Source of the DNA: JBDTME01 sp964583795
Lineage (GTDB): Bacteria > Patescibacteriota > Microgenomatia > UBA1400 > PJMF01
Direction: 5' to 3'
Length of the DNA stretch: 49,529 bases
NCBI GenBank assembly: GCA_964583795.1
Contig: CAZOWX010000011.1
Location: 1 to 49,529, forward strand
Shown here piece by piece: positions 7,749 through 16,038 of this stretch. Position numbers and translations under genes: made by a program. The stretch's first letter is position 1, and the number at the start of each line of letters is the position of its first letter. The notes below the pieces were generated by a model, which saw nothing but the letters and a program-made list of their open reading frames with translations, was not told the origin of the DNA and ran no database searches.

Positions 7749-8564
7749 CTATTTCGTAATTGTCGATCCTGAATACAACACGTAATCAAAAATTGATGGC
7801 GCGACGCTCTTGGTGCGGTTGACCTGGACGGCGCGCACTTCATTGCCTAAGTTGCTGTCCGCGACTGATTTCACTCGGTAATACTGTACGGGTAAACTCC
7901 AACCACTTCCTTGAACTTGGATTGATGTATCGGCATAAATTGGCTTAATACGCACAAATAGATCGCCAGATTGCAAGTTGATCGTGGCTTGTCGAAAGTA
8001 CTCACCAGAAGGATCGGTATTAATTTGAGTAAACCCATTGTTGGGAGTGGCACACGGACGGTAGGCATGCGTTCTGGTTTTGATCGTTGATCCGCTGCGA
8101 TGAAAGATAGTCACCAAAAGTGACGCAGGATTTTGAGTGCAGTTGGTTTCTCTTGCCCAGCGCACGGTGATCCCTTGACCCGCAGCAACTCCAGTCACAT
8201 CGGCTTGAGCACTGACTCCTTGAAACAAGCGTGTCTCCAGAGCTGTCACTTTATCAATGGTGTAGTTGACCGACAAGGTTGAGTCAACAGCAACCGTACC
8301 AGAGTAGGTGTTTCCAGCAAAGTTCAGATCCTGCGCAAGCGCCGCCTCAACTCCAGCCTCAGCACCATTGAGCGCTCGGTTTGACTCTTCTTCTTGACGA
8401 GAGATGGCTACATCAGTAGTTGCTCGAGAGGCTACGGCAATCCCAATCGTGAGCAACACCACAGTCAACAGCAACACCACCAGACCAGCCTGACCAGCGC
8501 TGGATGCAGTGGGACTTTTTTTAACTGTTGGATACCAGGACAACAACAACAAATTTTGTCTCAT
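7749..8564 (-). CDS. PilX-like pilus assembly protein
   Basis: From the ATG at 8564 the protein is 271 aa (an upstream ATG at 8591 adds nine residues). The N-terminus MRQNLLLLSWYPTVKKSPTA leads to SSAGQAGLVVLLLTVVLLTIGIAVASRATTD and then RQEEESNRALNGAEAGVEAAL. This is the PilX/Tfp-assembly N-terminal pattern: a leader, a single hydrophobic helix and the characteristic 'NRALNGAEAGVEAAL' stretch. The prepilin-like helix lacks Glu at position 5 after the candidate cleavage glycine, a feature seen in some minor pilins. The remainder is beta-rich with a few cysteines. It is part of the minor-pilin run, upstream of pilM. Confidence 0.75.
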   Translation of the reverse strand: MRQNLLLLSWYPTVKKSPTASSAGQAGLVVLLLTVVLLTIGIAVASRATTDVAISRQEEESNRALNGAEAGVEAALAQDLNFAGNTYSGTVAVDSTLSVNYTIDKVTALETRLFQGVSAQADVTGVAAGQGITVRWARETNCTQNPASLLVTIFHRSGSTIKTRTHAYRPCATPNNGFTQINTDPSGEYFRQATINLQSGDLFVRIKPIYADTSIQVQGSGWSLPVQYYRVKSVADSNLGNEVRAVQVNRTKSVAPSIFDYVLYSGSTITK

Positions 8565-8611
8565 ATACAAGAGTATAACCAAACCAACCAAGCAAGAAAA
8601 GGGGAGGGGGA

Positions 8612-8647
8612 AGGGTTAGGGTTCAGGGCTTAGGCCTTAGGGTTTAG
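8612..8647. repeat. Degenerate heptamer tract (TTAGG type)
   Basis: Heptamer-like units (ggttaggg, ttcaggg, cttaggc, cttaggg, tttag). Read on the minus strand this is CCTAA-type sequence upstream of the pilX-like start, matching the spacer rule described in findings. Confidence 0.7.
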
Positions 8648-8750
8648 AAGTAGGAAAGTCGTTAGTCTATAGACTATAGTCTTTAGTGGGTTATGAATGA
8701 TCCTACTTCGCTGGGGCTCCCCGCCATAGAGGAAATCAGGAACTGCTTTG

Positions 8751-9197
8751 TTAAAAAATGTTGATCATTCTCGAGTATTCTTTTTTTTCTATTCCACTCA
8801 TGTTTAGTTCAAGAGAATCGCGGATGTTTCTCAGATGCTCTTTTTGATCTTTGTTCAGCTCAATTCGCTTAAACACTCGAAACAGTCTTTGTTTCATATA
8901 TCCTGATCCAAAATGGCGATCAGGAACGCTGACATAGGCAATCGCATAATTGACGTTCGTGACAATTCCTTGTCGGAGCTCATCCAATACCACATTAATT
9001 TTGGCAGAAACTCTGTCATTGGTTTTTCGAAATCGAGCAAGATCAGTATTGTAAAGCTCAGTGTTTTTATAGGCTTGTCCTTCTTTTGGGAAATGCTCAT
9101 CCCAATGTTGTCGAAATAATGAATGAGCCTCGTTCGCAGCTTTGAATAATGGTTTTAACTCATCAATAGCGTTATTAATTTTGGAAATTGTGCTCAT
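8751..9197 (-). CDS. Hypothetical protein inserted in the pilus gene run
   Basis: A 148-aa, highly charged, helical, cytoplasmic-looking protein that I do not recognise. It has no prepilin leader, signal peptide or membrane segment, unlike all its neighbours. It contains long amphipathic helices (DELKPLFKAANEAHSLFRQHW; KRIELNKDQKEHLRNIRDSL). Its composition is more AT-rich than the flanking pilin genes and it has its own promoter-like TG-C-TATAAT (9234-9242), suggesting that it is an independent insertion and not a pilus component. The start at 9197 is the first ATG after that box. Confidence 0.7.
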   Translation of the reverse strand: MSTISKINNAIDELKPLFKAANEAHSLFRQHWDEHFPKEGQAYKNTELYNTDLARFRKTNDRVSAKINVVLDELRQGIVTNVNYAIAYVSVPDRHFGSGYMKQRLFRVFKRIELNKDQKEHLRNIRDSLELNMSGIEKKEYSRMINIF

Positions 9198-9233
9198 TTC
9201 ATTTTTGAGAAACTTTTTCTACGTAATAAGTGA

Positions 9234-9242
9234 ATTATAGCA
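9234..9242 (-). promoter_or_regulatory. Extended -10 promoter element TGCTATAAT
   Basis: On the minus strand TG-C-TATAAT, a perfect extended -10 box, lies 36 nt before the ATG at 9197 of the unknown 148-aa gene. No convincing -35 was found. Confidence 0.5.
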
Positions 9243-9368
9243 GGGGGTCGAGTCTAGTTGAGCGTTTGTTGTGATTGGAAGGTTGTTCTTGAGGGAAAAT
9301 CTTTTGATTACTCTTCTCAGCAGTTTCTATTCGTTTTCATTCGTTCTTATTCGCTTTGATTCGCTAGT

Positions 9369-9914
9369 CTAAAAACTACGGATCGTCACGTTACTGGTGA
9401 AATCTTGCGAGCCGTACTCGGTTACACGACCTGATCCAGAAGTCCCTTTCGTCAAGGTAAACGAAATCGTGATATTGGTAACCACTCCGTCATCAGTTTG
9501 ACTACAATCAAAAACGATATCTGATGGTAAGTAGACGGCGTCCGAAGTGAGGTAGATCGCACTACCTGATGCAATACGGGCATCCGTGGCGCTCAACACT
9601 GATCGGCCAAAAGTAGTCACCCCCTCATCCAGTGAAACAAACCGTAATTGGGTCATTCCGGTGGTGCACACTTGGCCAAAATCATTGGTGGTCAGTTTGA
9701 TGGCGTTGCGAAGCAAGGTGGTCATCTGAGACATCGCGTAGTCACCGTTTTGTTTGATCGTCTTGGTGGTGTTGACTTGACCTCCAGAGAGCAAAGCCGT
9801 CATCAACACTGAGGTTGCTGAGACAATAATCAGGGCAGTGAGGGTAATCACGATCAACATCTCGATCAAAGAGAAACCGCTAGCCGCTTGATTTTTTATT
9901 CTAAAAAAAGTCAT
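9369..9914 (-). CDS. Prepilin-type minor pilin, PulJ/GspJ-like
   Basis: A class III signal: basic leader MTFFRIKNQAASG followed by FSLIEMLIVITLTALIIVSATSVL, with Glu at +5 after the cleavage glycine. Processing by PilD would release a 168-aa minor pilin. The C-terminal domain is beta-rich (TDDGVVTNITISFTL) and the mature start is followed by a helix with KTIKQNGDYAMSQMTTLLRNA, resembling PulJ/GspJ-type pseudopilins. I chose the ATG at 9914 over 9971 because it gives a leader of normal length. Neighbours are a PilV-like gene upstream and an unknown gene downstream. Confidence 0.8.
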   Translation of the reverse strand: MTFFRIKNQAASGFSLIEMLIVITLTALIIVSATSVLMTALLSGGQVNTTKTIKQNGDYAMSQMTTLLRNAIKLTTNDFGQVCTTGMTQLRFVSLDEGVTTFGRSVLSATDARIASGSAIYLTSDAVYLPSDIVFDCSQTDDGVVTNITISFTLTKGTSGSGRVTEYGSQDFTSNVTIRSF

Positions 9915-10076
9915 ATTTACCCGAGTTTTCTTTAACGATCGACGCAACACGCTTAAAAAGTATATTCGCACACGCTTTTAAGATGCAAATATGCATTATT
10001 TGGTTTCAATTTCTTACTTCTCTTCAAGTTTATTATTCAACCTGAAAGTATTTTGACTTTCGATCCCGAATCGAAT

Positions 10077-10127
10077 TCGGCCCGCCTCGCCGGCAGGCAG
10101 GCCCACCCGCCGGCGAGGCGGGGATGA
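10077..10127. repeat. GC-rich dispersed hairpin repeat, copy 1
   Basis: A GC-rich inverted repeat (cgcctcgccggcaggc, then gccggcgaggcggggatg) attached to a gatcccgaatcgaattcgg end. Close copies are at 10780-10827 and, inverted, at 43227-43270. Confidence 0.85.
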
Positions 10128-10169
10128 GGTACGTCTGCTTGCAGCTTGAAGCTTGAGGCCGCACCATAC

Positions 10170-10643
10170 TTAATAATATCGAAAAATATTTCTTGCTGCT
10201 GTGCTACGCGTCGTGTTGCCATCCCGGAAACTCACGGTCGCTGTAACCTGAATTTCATTGGGACTAGTGATCACGACACTTGCCTGCCGGACAAACGCCG
10301 TGCTATTGGCACTCACACTGCACGCTCCTACAGACATATTCACAAACTCAGTCGTACTTGTTGGCAAGTTGGTCAAACAATATGTGACACTGCCGCCATC
10401 AGCCAAAAGCGTCGCATAAAAACTTTCCCACCCCAACTCACGCTGGTACTTGCGAAACACCTCAATGACTTCTTGAGTATCTTGGGTAGCTTTGGACTGG
10501 TTGCTCGAGACCGATGAGTTACGCACAGCCAAAAGTAATCCCGAGACAATCGCTACCAACCCAAAAGTCAGCGCCACAGTCGCCACAGTCACCTCGACCA
10601 AGGACTGACCTGACTGCCAGAATCGTTGATGAAATGTAACCAC
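10170..10643 (-). CDS. PilV-like minor pilin
   Basis: A 157-aa protein with the leader MVTFHQRFWQSG and a hydrophobic helix QSLVEVTVATVALTFGLVAIVSGLLLAV; the candidate cleavage glycine is followed by Gln and the +5 Glu is present (QSLVE). The following helix (RNSSVSSNQSKATQDTQEVIEVFRKYQRELGWESF) is typical of PilV/GspI-type minor pilins. The beta-rich C-terminus ends RNIFRYY. PilV-type proteins help initiate pilus assembly at the tip. It lies between a GspH-like and a PulJ-like gene, the usual order of initiating minor pilins. Confidence 0.8.
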   Translation of the reverse strand: MVTFHQRFWQSGQSLVEVTVATVALTFGLVAIVSGLLLAVRNSSVSSNQSKATQDTQEVIEVFRKYQRELGWESFYATLLADGGSVTYCLTNLPTSTTEFVNMSVGACSVSANSTAFVRQASVVITSPNEIQVTATVSFRDGNTTRSTAARNIFRYY

Positions 10644-10687
10644 CGCACTCCTTTGTATATGTTATTTGCTCACACAGTCTCGTCCGC

Positions 10688-10722
10688 AGTCTATAGTCTA
10701 TAGTCTATAGTCTATAGTCTAT
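10688..10722. repeat. Perfect heptamer tandem array (AGTCTAT)5
   Basis: Five perfect copies of AGTCTAT, followed by aaatccattatccacatt. The same 3' flank follows the (AATCTAT)7 array at 38586-38634, so array plus flank act as one repeat family. Confidence 0.95.
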
Positions 10723-10779
10723 AAATCCATTATCCACATTCCACAGCTCTTTTTGACTTTAGATCCCGAATCGAATTCG

Positions 10780-10827
10780 GCCCGCCTCGCCGGCAGGCAG
10801 GCCCGCCCGCCGGCGAGGCGGGGATGA
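10780..10827. repeat. GC-rich dispersed hairpin repeat, copy 2
   Basis: Near-identical to 10077-10127, including the preceding ttgactt and gatcccgaatcg segment. It fills the spacer between the GspH-like and PilV-like genes. Confidence 0.85.
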
Positions 10828-10908
10828 TAACTTATTTATTTTTCTTGCTTTCGAAATGAATTGTTACTTCGACTACTACCACTAGTCACTAGTCGTCAGT
10901 CACTACCT

Positions 10909-11403
10909 TCACTGATACGCTCCCTCAGTAATCTCTCCACCAACGTTGACGTCAAAGGCATAGGTATACGCTCCATAGCGAATTGCGATGGTACCTGGAT
11001 TCACCACGCCGCCAGTGATCACGCTGAAGGTTTTATCTAGATTCACAGTTAGCCGTGCGTTCCCGACCAAAGACAGTGACGTGACTTGATAATCTTGATT
11101 CGTACAATCTGCAGTTAAGATTACTTGAGTACTTGCTGTCGTGCCACTGACTTTGTATCCGTTGAGAGTCACGCAACCGGTGGGTTTTTCGCCAACACGC
11201 GCTTTTTTCTGAGCAAATCGCAACGCTTCCTGCACATTCTTGGCGGACTGTAATACTTGCTGGCGCTGATTAAACGCTCGATAGTTGAGCACGGCACCAC
11301 TCGTAAGTAACACAAATAAAGCGATCACAATCAAAAGCTCAATTAACGAAAAACCTTGGCGGGAACTGTGTGATATGGAGGGGCAGGCGTTGTTATTGAT
11401 CAT
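10909..11403 (-). CDS. Prepilin-type protein, GspH/FimT-like
   Basis: Starting at the ATG at 11403 the protein is 164 aa. It has a leader ending SHSSRQG, then FSLIELLIVIALFVLLTSGAVLNYRAF (class III prepilin motif with Glu at +5). The mature helix continues NQRQQVLQSAKNVQEALRFAQKKARVGEKPTGC, the pattern of GspH/FimT pseudopilins, and the rest is beta-rich. The ATG overlaps the stop codon of the upstream pilin gene (ATGA at 11403-11400), which indicates translational coupling and supports this start over the more upstream ATG at 11451. Confidence 0.83.
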   Translation of the reverse strand: MINNNACPSISHSSRQGFSLIELLIVIALFVLLTSGAVLNYRAFNQRQQVLQSAKNVQEALRFAQKKARVGEKPTGCVTLNGYKVSGTTASTQVILTADCTNQDYQVTSLSLVGNARLTVNLDKTFSVITGGVVNPGTIAIRYGAYTYAFDVNVGGEITEGAYQ

Positions 11404-11810
11404 GGGTTGGCGAGACACGTTTGAGTGGCGGATGGCTCGATGGTGTAACAAATGCTGTACGAAAACCCATTCGCTGCGGATTGGTATTCATAGAGATAGG
11501 GAGTGGCGTTGGTAGGATCGACCAGATTTTGAGTAGCCAAATAGGGAGTGAACGCGGCGTTATTGATCAGATTTTGAAAGTTTAGGGTGGTATTGGCTGA
11601 ACTATATATCGGGTATGTCTGATTACCTGCTCGATACAGCTCCAGGGCTGAGCGCACTTGAGAAATATCGGCTTCCCGTTTACTGTTGCGGGTTTTTTGG
11701 CTTGATCCCCGAAAGTTCACGATGCTCAATCCCGATAAAATAATCACTAGAGCCGCCACTACGAGTAACTCAATGAGTGTAAACCCGCTGTTTCGTTTCG
11801 CATGTAACAT
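11400..11810 (-). CDS. Type IV prepilin-like protein
   Basis: A 136-aa prepilin with the short leader MLHAKRNSG and the helix FTLIELLVVAALVIILSGLSIVNF. The next segment, KTRNSKREADISQVRSALELYRAGNQTYPI, is the pilin/GspG-type region where the helix packs on the beta sheet. Two cysteines near the C-terminus (SICYTIEPSATQTC) could form the D-region disulfide. It is the third in a run of pilin genes and is coupled to the GspH-like gene by an ATGA overlap. Confidence 0.85.
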   Translation of the reverse strand: MLHAKRNSGFTLIELLVVAALVIILSGLSIVNFRGSSQKTRNSKREADISQVRSALELYRAGNQTYPIYSSANTTLNFQNLINNAAFTPYLATQNLVDPTNATPYLYEYQSAANGFSYSICYTIEPSATQTCLANP

Positions 11811-11849
11811 AAAGTTCCTTTGTTTCCAAGCTCTTATTTCGCAATAACT

Positions 11850-12254
11850 CTATTGTCCCACTGGGTTGAGAGTCACTAACACTTGGTCACCTTCCCGAGT
11901 GTACCCCAATTGGTAGGTGGTACTGCTCGAACTGACTGAGTATTGGTACGATCCGGTATTCAGTGGGTCGCGAACTTGAGAGTTTTGCATGAATTGAGTA
12001 AAGTTGGAATCAGACAACAATGCACTCATGCTGTTGGCTGTAGGGTACTGATGGTACGTTTCATAATACTCTTCAAGCGCCAACTGCACCTGGTGCATAT
12101 CTTTTTCTCGTTGCTTATCTCGAGAGGTTTTGGCTGAGTTGGTGTAGCCAATCAGTACTACTGATGAAAAAATCAAGATGAGTGTGGACACAACCAACAA
12201 CTCAACCAACGTGAACCCCAAACGTCTTGAGACTGATTGTGCGATTTGTTTCAT
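11850..12254 (-). CDS. Type IV prepilin-like protein
   Basis: From the ATG at 12254 this is a 134-aa prepilin: leader MKQIAQSVSRRLG then FTLVELLVVSTLILIFSSVVLIGYTNSAK. The segment KTSRDKQREKDMHQVQLALEEYYETYHQYPT is typical of GspG-like pilins. It has no cysteine. An in-frame ATG at 12284 would give a longer leader; I prefer 12254 because it gives the usual length. The pilins at 11400, 11850, 12306 and 17171 share the same architecture and may be paralogues. Confidence 0.83.
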   Translation of the reverse strand: MKQIAQSVSRRLGFTLVELLVVSTLILIFSSVVLIGYTNSAKTSRDKQREKDMHQVQLALEEYYETYHQYPTANSMSALLSDSNFTQFMQNSQVRDPLNTGSYQYSVSSSSTTYQLGYTREGDQVLVTLNPVGQ

Positions 12255-12305
12255 GCGCTGATAAACCACAGGCAACATCCCCATTACAGCACTTTTACGT
12301 CTGGT

Positions 12306-12734
12306 CTACTGTAGGTTTGTTGCACAAAAATAATTTGTCGACCCAGAACTGGCAAACGAACATGTTGTAGAACTTGCAGCAGCAGTACTATTACCACTCC
12401 CAGTGGCTTCAAGGCGAGCACAGACACAGTAGGCTGTGGTGGAACATTGAAACGAGTACGTGTACGGCGAAGCATTTTTAGGATCTCGTGGTAATCCAGC
12501 AGGGAACTGGGTCGTACTGGCCCCCATGGTAGTACAGCCTGCGACGGCATCGTAGGTGCTGTTTTGCGCAAAATACTGTTCGAAACCTTTTTGCATACTT
12601 TCGATATCTGCACGACGTTTGGCATCGCGGCCACGTTGGTTTGCAGTGGTATAGCTAATCGCCGCCAAGGACATCAAGATGGCCATGATGGAGATGACGA
12701 CAAGCAGTTCAATGAGCGAGAAGCCTTTGTGCAT
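12306..12734 (-). CDS. Type IV prepilin-like protein, Cys-rich
   Basis: From the ATG at 12734 the protein is 142 aa, with a very short leader (MHKG) before FSLIELLVVISIMAILMSLAAISYTTANQRGRDAKRRADIESM. The long ORF start at 12779 would add a Tyr-rich segment that is spacer sequence. The C-terminal half has seven cysteines (in GCTTM, FQCSTTAYCVCARLE, TTCSF and YFCATN), unusual for a pilin; several disulfides could stabilise an exposed minor pilin. It is the first pilin after the PKD-like gene. Confidence 0.83.
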   Translation of the reverse strand: MHKGFSLIELLVVISIMAILMSLAAISYTTANQRGRDAKRRADIESMQKGFEQYFAQNSTYDAVAGCTTMGASTTQFPAGLPRDPKNASPYTYSFQCSTTAYCVCARLEATGSGNSTAAASSTTCSFASSGSTNYFCATNLQ

Positions 12735-12824
12735 GGGATTATCGTAGGTAGTATATAGTATGTAGTATATAGGGATCACTCACTTCACCCCAATATACTA
12801 CATACTATATACCATATACTTACC

Positions 12825-13739
12825 TTACCGTACCACAACATCAATTGTTGAGACTGTTGTTTTAGCGTTGGTATTGCCCGCATGATCAGTCACGATTAAC
12901 TGTGCTTGATAGCGACATTCTGCTAGAGCGCATTGATATTGATGGGTGTAGTTTGCTTCAGCGGTATTAAACTCTTGAAATTCTGAGTCACCAAACTCTA
13001 TTCTGGTGGTCGCTTGTTTGGTGTACCCAGGATCGGTGATGAAGTAAAAGGTGATTGGCGCCCCCTTTGCTACTGTCACGCTACGGGTTTTTAGATCAGG
13101 GTTGGGATCACTCATAAATCGCAGTACGACTGGACGAGCCAAGCAGGTACTAAAACACTCATTTGGGCAGTCTGAAACTTGAGAAAAGTTGTCGCCATCG
13201 CCAATTTGTGTCTCAGCAGGACAACAAGCAAACCCAAATCCACCACAGGTGGAACTGGGCTGAATCCCCGTAAAATCAAACGCTCCTTGATGAGCGGAAA
13301 ACTTGCCGCCCTCCAACACCAGACTGGTTTGCCGTCCATATACTTCAAGTGTCACGCCGCTGATTTGCTCTGGATCCCACACAAAACCCGCCTGACCTTT
13401 TGCTTTTTTGACGAACATGGGCAAGGTATATTCCTGAACCACAATCGGGTCATTGGCGAAAAACTCACACACCACATCAATTTGGTACTGCGTATCAGAA
13501 GTAAACCGAAGTTCTACGGCACGTACTTTCATCCCAGGTCGACCAACACCTTTGTCTTTACATTGCTGATCGTACTCTGATTTAAATCGTGCTCCGGCAA
13601 TCAATTCCATTTTATTTTCTGCGGCTCGCACTTGTTGGGAACCCCAAAATAACAGTCCTTCTCGAACAATTGCAGCCAACACAACTAAACCAAGCACAAT
13701 CGCCACACTATATTTGAAAAATAAGACCAAAACTCGCAT
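12825..13739 (-). CDS. Membrane-anchored PKD-like extracellular protein
   Basis: A 304-aa protein with one N-terminal membrane helix (about 8-32, FKYSVAIVLGLVVLAAIVREGLLFW) and an outward domain. The middle carries a Cys-rich block (SSTCGGFGFACCPAETQ, then SDCPNECFSTCLA). The C-terminal 90 residues look like a PKD/Ig-like fold: VTVAKGAPITFYFITDPGYTK, IEFGDSEFQEFNTAEANYTHQY, AQLIVTDHAGNTNAKTTVSTIDVVV. PKD domains are found in surface adhesins and pilus-associated proteins. It precedes the pilin run in the same direction and may be a pilus-linked surface protein; that link is inference. Confidence 0.7.
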   Translation of the reverse strand: MRVLVLFFKYSVAIVLGLVVLAAIVREGLLFWGSQQVRAAENKMELIAGARFKSEYDQQCKDKGVGRPGMKVRAVELRFTSDTQYQIDVVCEFFANDPIVVQEYTLPMFVKKAKGQAGFVWDPEQISGVTLEVYGRQTSLVLEGGKFSAHQGAFDFTGIQPSSTCGGFGFACCPAETQIGDGDNFSQVSDCPNECFSTCLARPVVLRFMSDPNPDLKTRSVTVAKGAPITFYFITDPGYTKQATTRIEFGDSEFQEFNTAEANYTHQYQCALAECRYQAQLIVTDHAGNTNAKTTVSTIDVVVR

Positions 13740-14088
13740 AGGGTAAGTATACTACAAATTGGATTGTAGATTGTGGAGTGTAGAGAGCAGAAAGTAGCCG
13801 GTTGCTTAGTTGGTTAGTTGCTTAGTTAACCAGAATTGGCAAATTCCTCTCTTATCTGGAAATCCAGCTGAGCTGGACTTTCCAGATGTTCTCTCCGTAA
13901 AACGGAGAGAAGACAACTTTTTTGGTTACTTGTTTTCGATAAAGTGTTATTTCTTTAAAGGTTTGGACGTAGTCATTTTTTCAACTTTGAAATTTGAAAT
14001 GTAAGAACATGCACTATCTACTAACAGGTTATACTGAATGAAAAGAAAAAGTTCGTGTCTCCTGCAGCTTGAAGCTTGTGGCTTGCAG
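13740..14088. other. Spacer with twin perfect hairpins
   Basis: No gene is visible. Hairpin 1 (13855-13886) has a 14-bp stem with one bulged C and a TGA loop. Hairpin 2 (13889-13911) has a perfect 9-bp stem (TTCTCTCCG) and a 5-nt loop and is followed on the plus strand by gacaactttttt. The rest is low-complexity (gttgcttagttggttagttg, 13801-13820) and a gcttgaagcttgtggcttg tract (14067-14085). Confidence 0.7.
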
Positions 14089-14955
14089 CTACCGTATCAT
14101 CGCCACACACCAATCTAACAACGCACTGCCACAACTGAGTCTCAAGTACCAATCCAAGAGCGGACCGCCGTACACCAGTGCAGCTACAGTGCCAAATACT
14201 AAAAATGGACCAAAGGGAATCAAGTGCGACTTCATTTTTTTTCCTTGAAAGACCAACAACAGCACACCAACTACAGAACCAGAAATAAATGCGACCAACA
14301 CCGTCACGATTAACCCTGGCCAACCCACCAATAACCCCATCGGCAAACAGTACTTCACATCACCAAACCCCATCCCTTTGCCTTTAGTAAAAAACCATAA
14401 GGCAAAGAAAAACAGCGTCACCACGATCGTTCCGATCAGCGCATGAACAAAGTCAGCTCGTTGCATGATTCCAAAAGCTATCAAGGCCAACCGATACGCG
14501 AGCGACAGTCCTAGCAGCGCCCCCACCGCATAATCAGGAATAATAAAGGAGATCAGGTCTGTCACAAAGATGATGAGCAAAAAGATGCCCACTAGCAACC
14601 AAAAAAGTGGTTGGATGATTTGGAACGGATGTTGCGACAACTGGAAGAAACGGAAAAAGAAAAATCCACCGATGTACCACCACAAAAACAATACTCCAGT
14701 AAGTAACTCCACCACTGGGTGAGTCAGCGCGATGGGTTTTTTACAGTTTCGGCATTTTCCTTTTAAGATAATAAAGGAGAGCAGAGGAATGTTGTCATAC
14801 CAAGCGATTTGTTTGCGACAGTGATCACAGCGTGAACGCCCGGTGACGAACGACTCCTCGTTGAGCGTGCGATAAATCACCACATTGAGGAAACTGCCAA
14901 TGATCAGTCCAAAGGCAAATAAAAAAAAGCCAGTCAAAATAAATGGAAGTAACAC
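14089..14955 (-). CDS. pilD: Prepilin peptidase / N-methyltransferase PilD (A24 family)
   Basis: Bifunctional membrane enzyme that cleaves prepilin leaders after glycine and methylates the new N-terminus. The 288-aa protein has GSFLNVVIYR near the N-terminus, two CxxC pairs (C43/C46 and C68/C71, a zinc-binding cytoplasmic loop with YDNIPLLSF between them), then several membrane helices. The two catalytic aspartates are expected in FVTDLISFIIPD and in the GMGFGDVK motif, both present. The start is a GTG at 14955, directly after an extended -10 box, so the mRNA is probably leaderless. It is divergent from the unknown gene at 15048. Confidence 0.93.
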   Translation of the reverse strand: MLLPFILTGFFLFAFGLIIGSFLNVVIYRTLNEESFVTGRSRCDHCRKQIAWYDNIPLLSFIILKGKCRNCKKPIALTHPVVELLTGVLFLWWYIGGFFFFRFFQLSQHPFQIIQPLFWLLVGIFLLIIFVTDLISFIIPDYAVGALLGLSLAYRLALIAFGIMQRADFVHALIGTIVVTLFFFALWFFTKGKGMGFGDVKYCLPMGLLVGWPGLIVTVLVAFISGSVVGVLLLVFQGKKMKSHLIPFGPFLVFGTVAALVYGGPLLDWYLRLSCGSALLDWCVAMIR

Positions 14956-14961
14956 GACAAA

Positions 14962-14970
14962 AGTATATCA
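14962..14970 (-). promoter_or_regulatory. Extended -10 element at the pilD start
   Basis: On the minus strand TG-A-TATACT ends 6 nt before the GTG at 14955, placing the predicted transcription start at or next to the start codon. Confidence 0.55.
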
Positions 14971-15025
14971 GGGAAAGGCAAGTATGTAAGCTGTGGATCA
15001 TGCGAAACCATTCATTGTGAACAAC

Positions 15026-15034
15026 TGCTACAAT
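15026..15034 (+). promoter_or_regulatory. Extended -10 element before the gene at 15048
   Basis: TG-C-TACAAT ends 13 nt before the ATG at 15048, predicting a leader of only a few nucleotides. It lies about 60 nt from the divergent pilD promoter. Confidence 0.5.
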
Positions 15035-15047
15035 ACGTACACACACT

Positions 15048-15998
15048 ATGCCAGAAAAAAAACTCTTTTTCATCCGAGTCTTATATAAAGATAAAGCTCA
15101 CTTGAGAGATGATACCGCCCACGATATTGAAAACTTTAAGCGGAATAATAATGTTGACAGGGCTAGTTCTTTTTCTGCTCGTGAAGAAAATGAGAAGGAG
15201 TATGTCGTCCCTGAAAGAAGAGGAGATAGATTAATAGATACTCACTTTTCGGAAAGTGCCTCAGGGTTTGTGAGAGGCTGGCCGGTTTACCCATTCATTG
15301 GAACTAGAGAAGAAGTGCTTCAAGAAGTTCAGAATGACCTGTCCCTTTTTAAGCACAAAGAAGGCGATTTATTTGTGATTTGTGAAATTCCAGAAGAGTA
15401 TATTGCAACATACGGTGAGCAGTACTCTCGGAAAATTCATTTGTACCTTAATCAACCCTATGGGGATCTCGATGATGTGTTGGATGTTCCTGTCGAGTAC
15501 CATGATGGACACTTTTCTATTCCTAGTGTTGCTCAAATTGATCGTGTGGATCCTATTCTCATTGAGCGAGTCCGAAATAGAAATACAGGAAGCTTTGGCG
15601 AAGGAGTCGTATATGATGAGTACGACTCATTGAACTTTGAGCACCTGCCATGGTCAATCATTCTTCGAGTGACACGGATTAATAGAGAAGGAACTCTACA
15701 AAGTGAATTCGAAACTGTGCGTGAGCTCACTGGTACACTACTTGAAGAAGCTGCTCTTGATCTACCCAAAGTAACAGTTTTGGGAAGTGAGTTGGCTGAT
15801 GAAGAGATGAGAGTGATGATAGAAAGCAGGCAGTGGACACCCGAGCAACACGCTCTGTATGCACGTATGAGCAATTACGAAGTAGCTGCGCAACGACTGA
15901 CTGCAAGAAAACAAGAGCAATATAGAGATTTAAAGAGTGAGTGGAGAGAGTCTCAAGGAAAAACCTCCGAAGGTGCTCCAAGAGGGATTGAGAAGTAA
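15048..15998 (+). CDS. Hypothetical protein, 316 aa, soluble
   Basis: I do not recognise a family. It begins MPEKKLFFIRVLYKDKAHL, is rich in Glu/Arg/Asp, and has no signal peptide or membrane helix. The first ~200 residues look like a mixed alpha/beta domain (FVRGWPVYPFIGTREEVLQEVQ; GDLFVICEIPEEYI; KIHLYLNQPYGDLDDVLDVPVEYHDGHF). The last ~110 residues are helical and charged (LYARMSNYEVAAQRLTARKQEQYRDLKSEWRES). It is the only plus-strand gene inside the pilus block and has its own extended -10 promoter. More AT-rich codon use than pilD suggests separate acquisition. Confidence 0.75.
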   Translation: MPEKKLFFIRVLYKDKAHLRDDTAHDIENFKRNNNVDRASSFSAREENEKEYVVPERRGDRLIDTHFSESASGFVRGWPVYPFIGTREEVLQEVQNDLSLFKHKEGDLFVICEIPEEYIATYGEQYSRKIHLYLNQPYGDLDDVLDVPVEYHDGHFSIPSVAQIDRVDPILIERVRNRNTGSFGEGVVYDEYDSLNFEHLPWSIILRVTRINREGTLQSEFETVRELTGTLLEEAALDLPKVTVLGSELADEEMRVMIESRQWTPEQHALYARMSNYEVAAQRLTARKQEQYRDLKSEWRESQGKTSEGAPRGIEK

Positions 15999-16038
15999 AA
16001 TGGACAGTACCTCCCAATCTAAAAACCGAGAGAATTTC

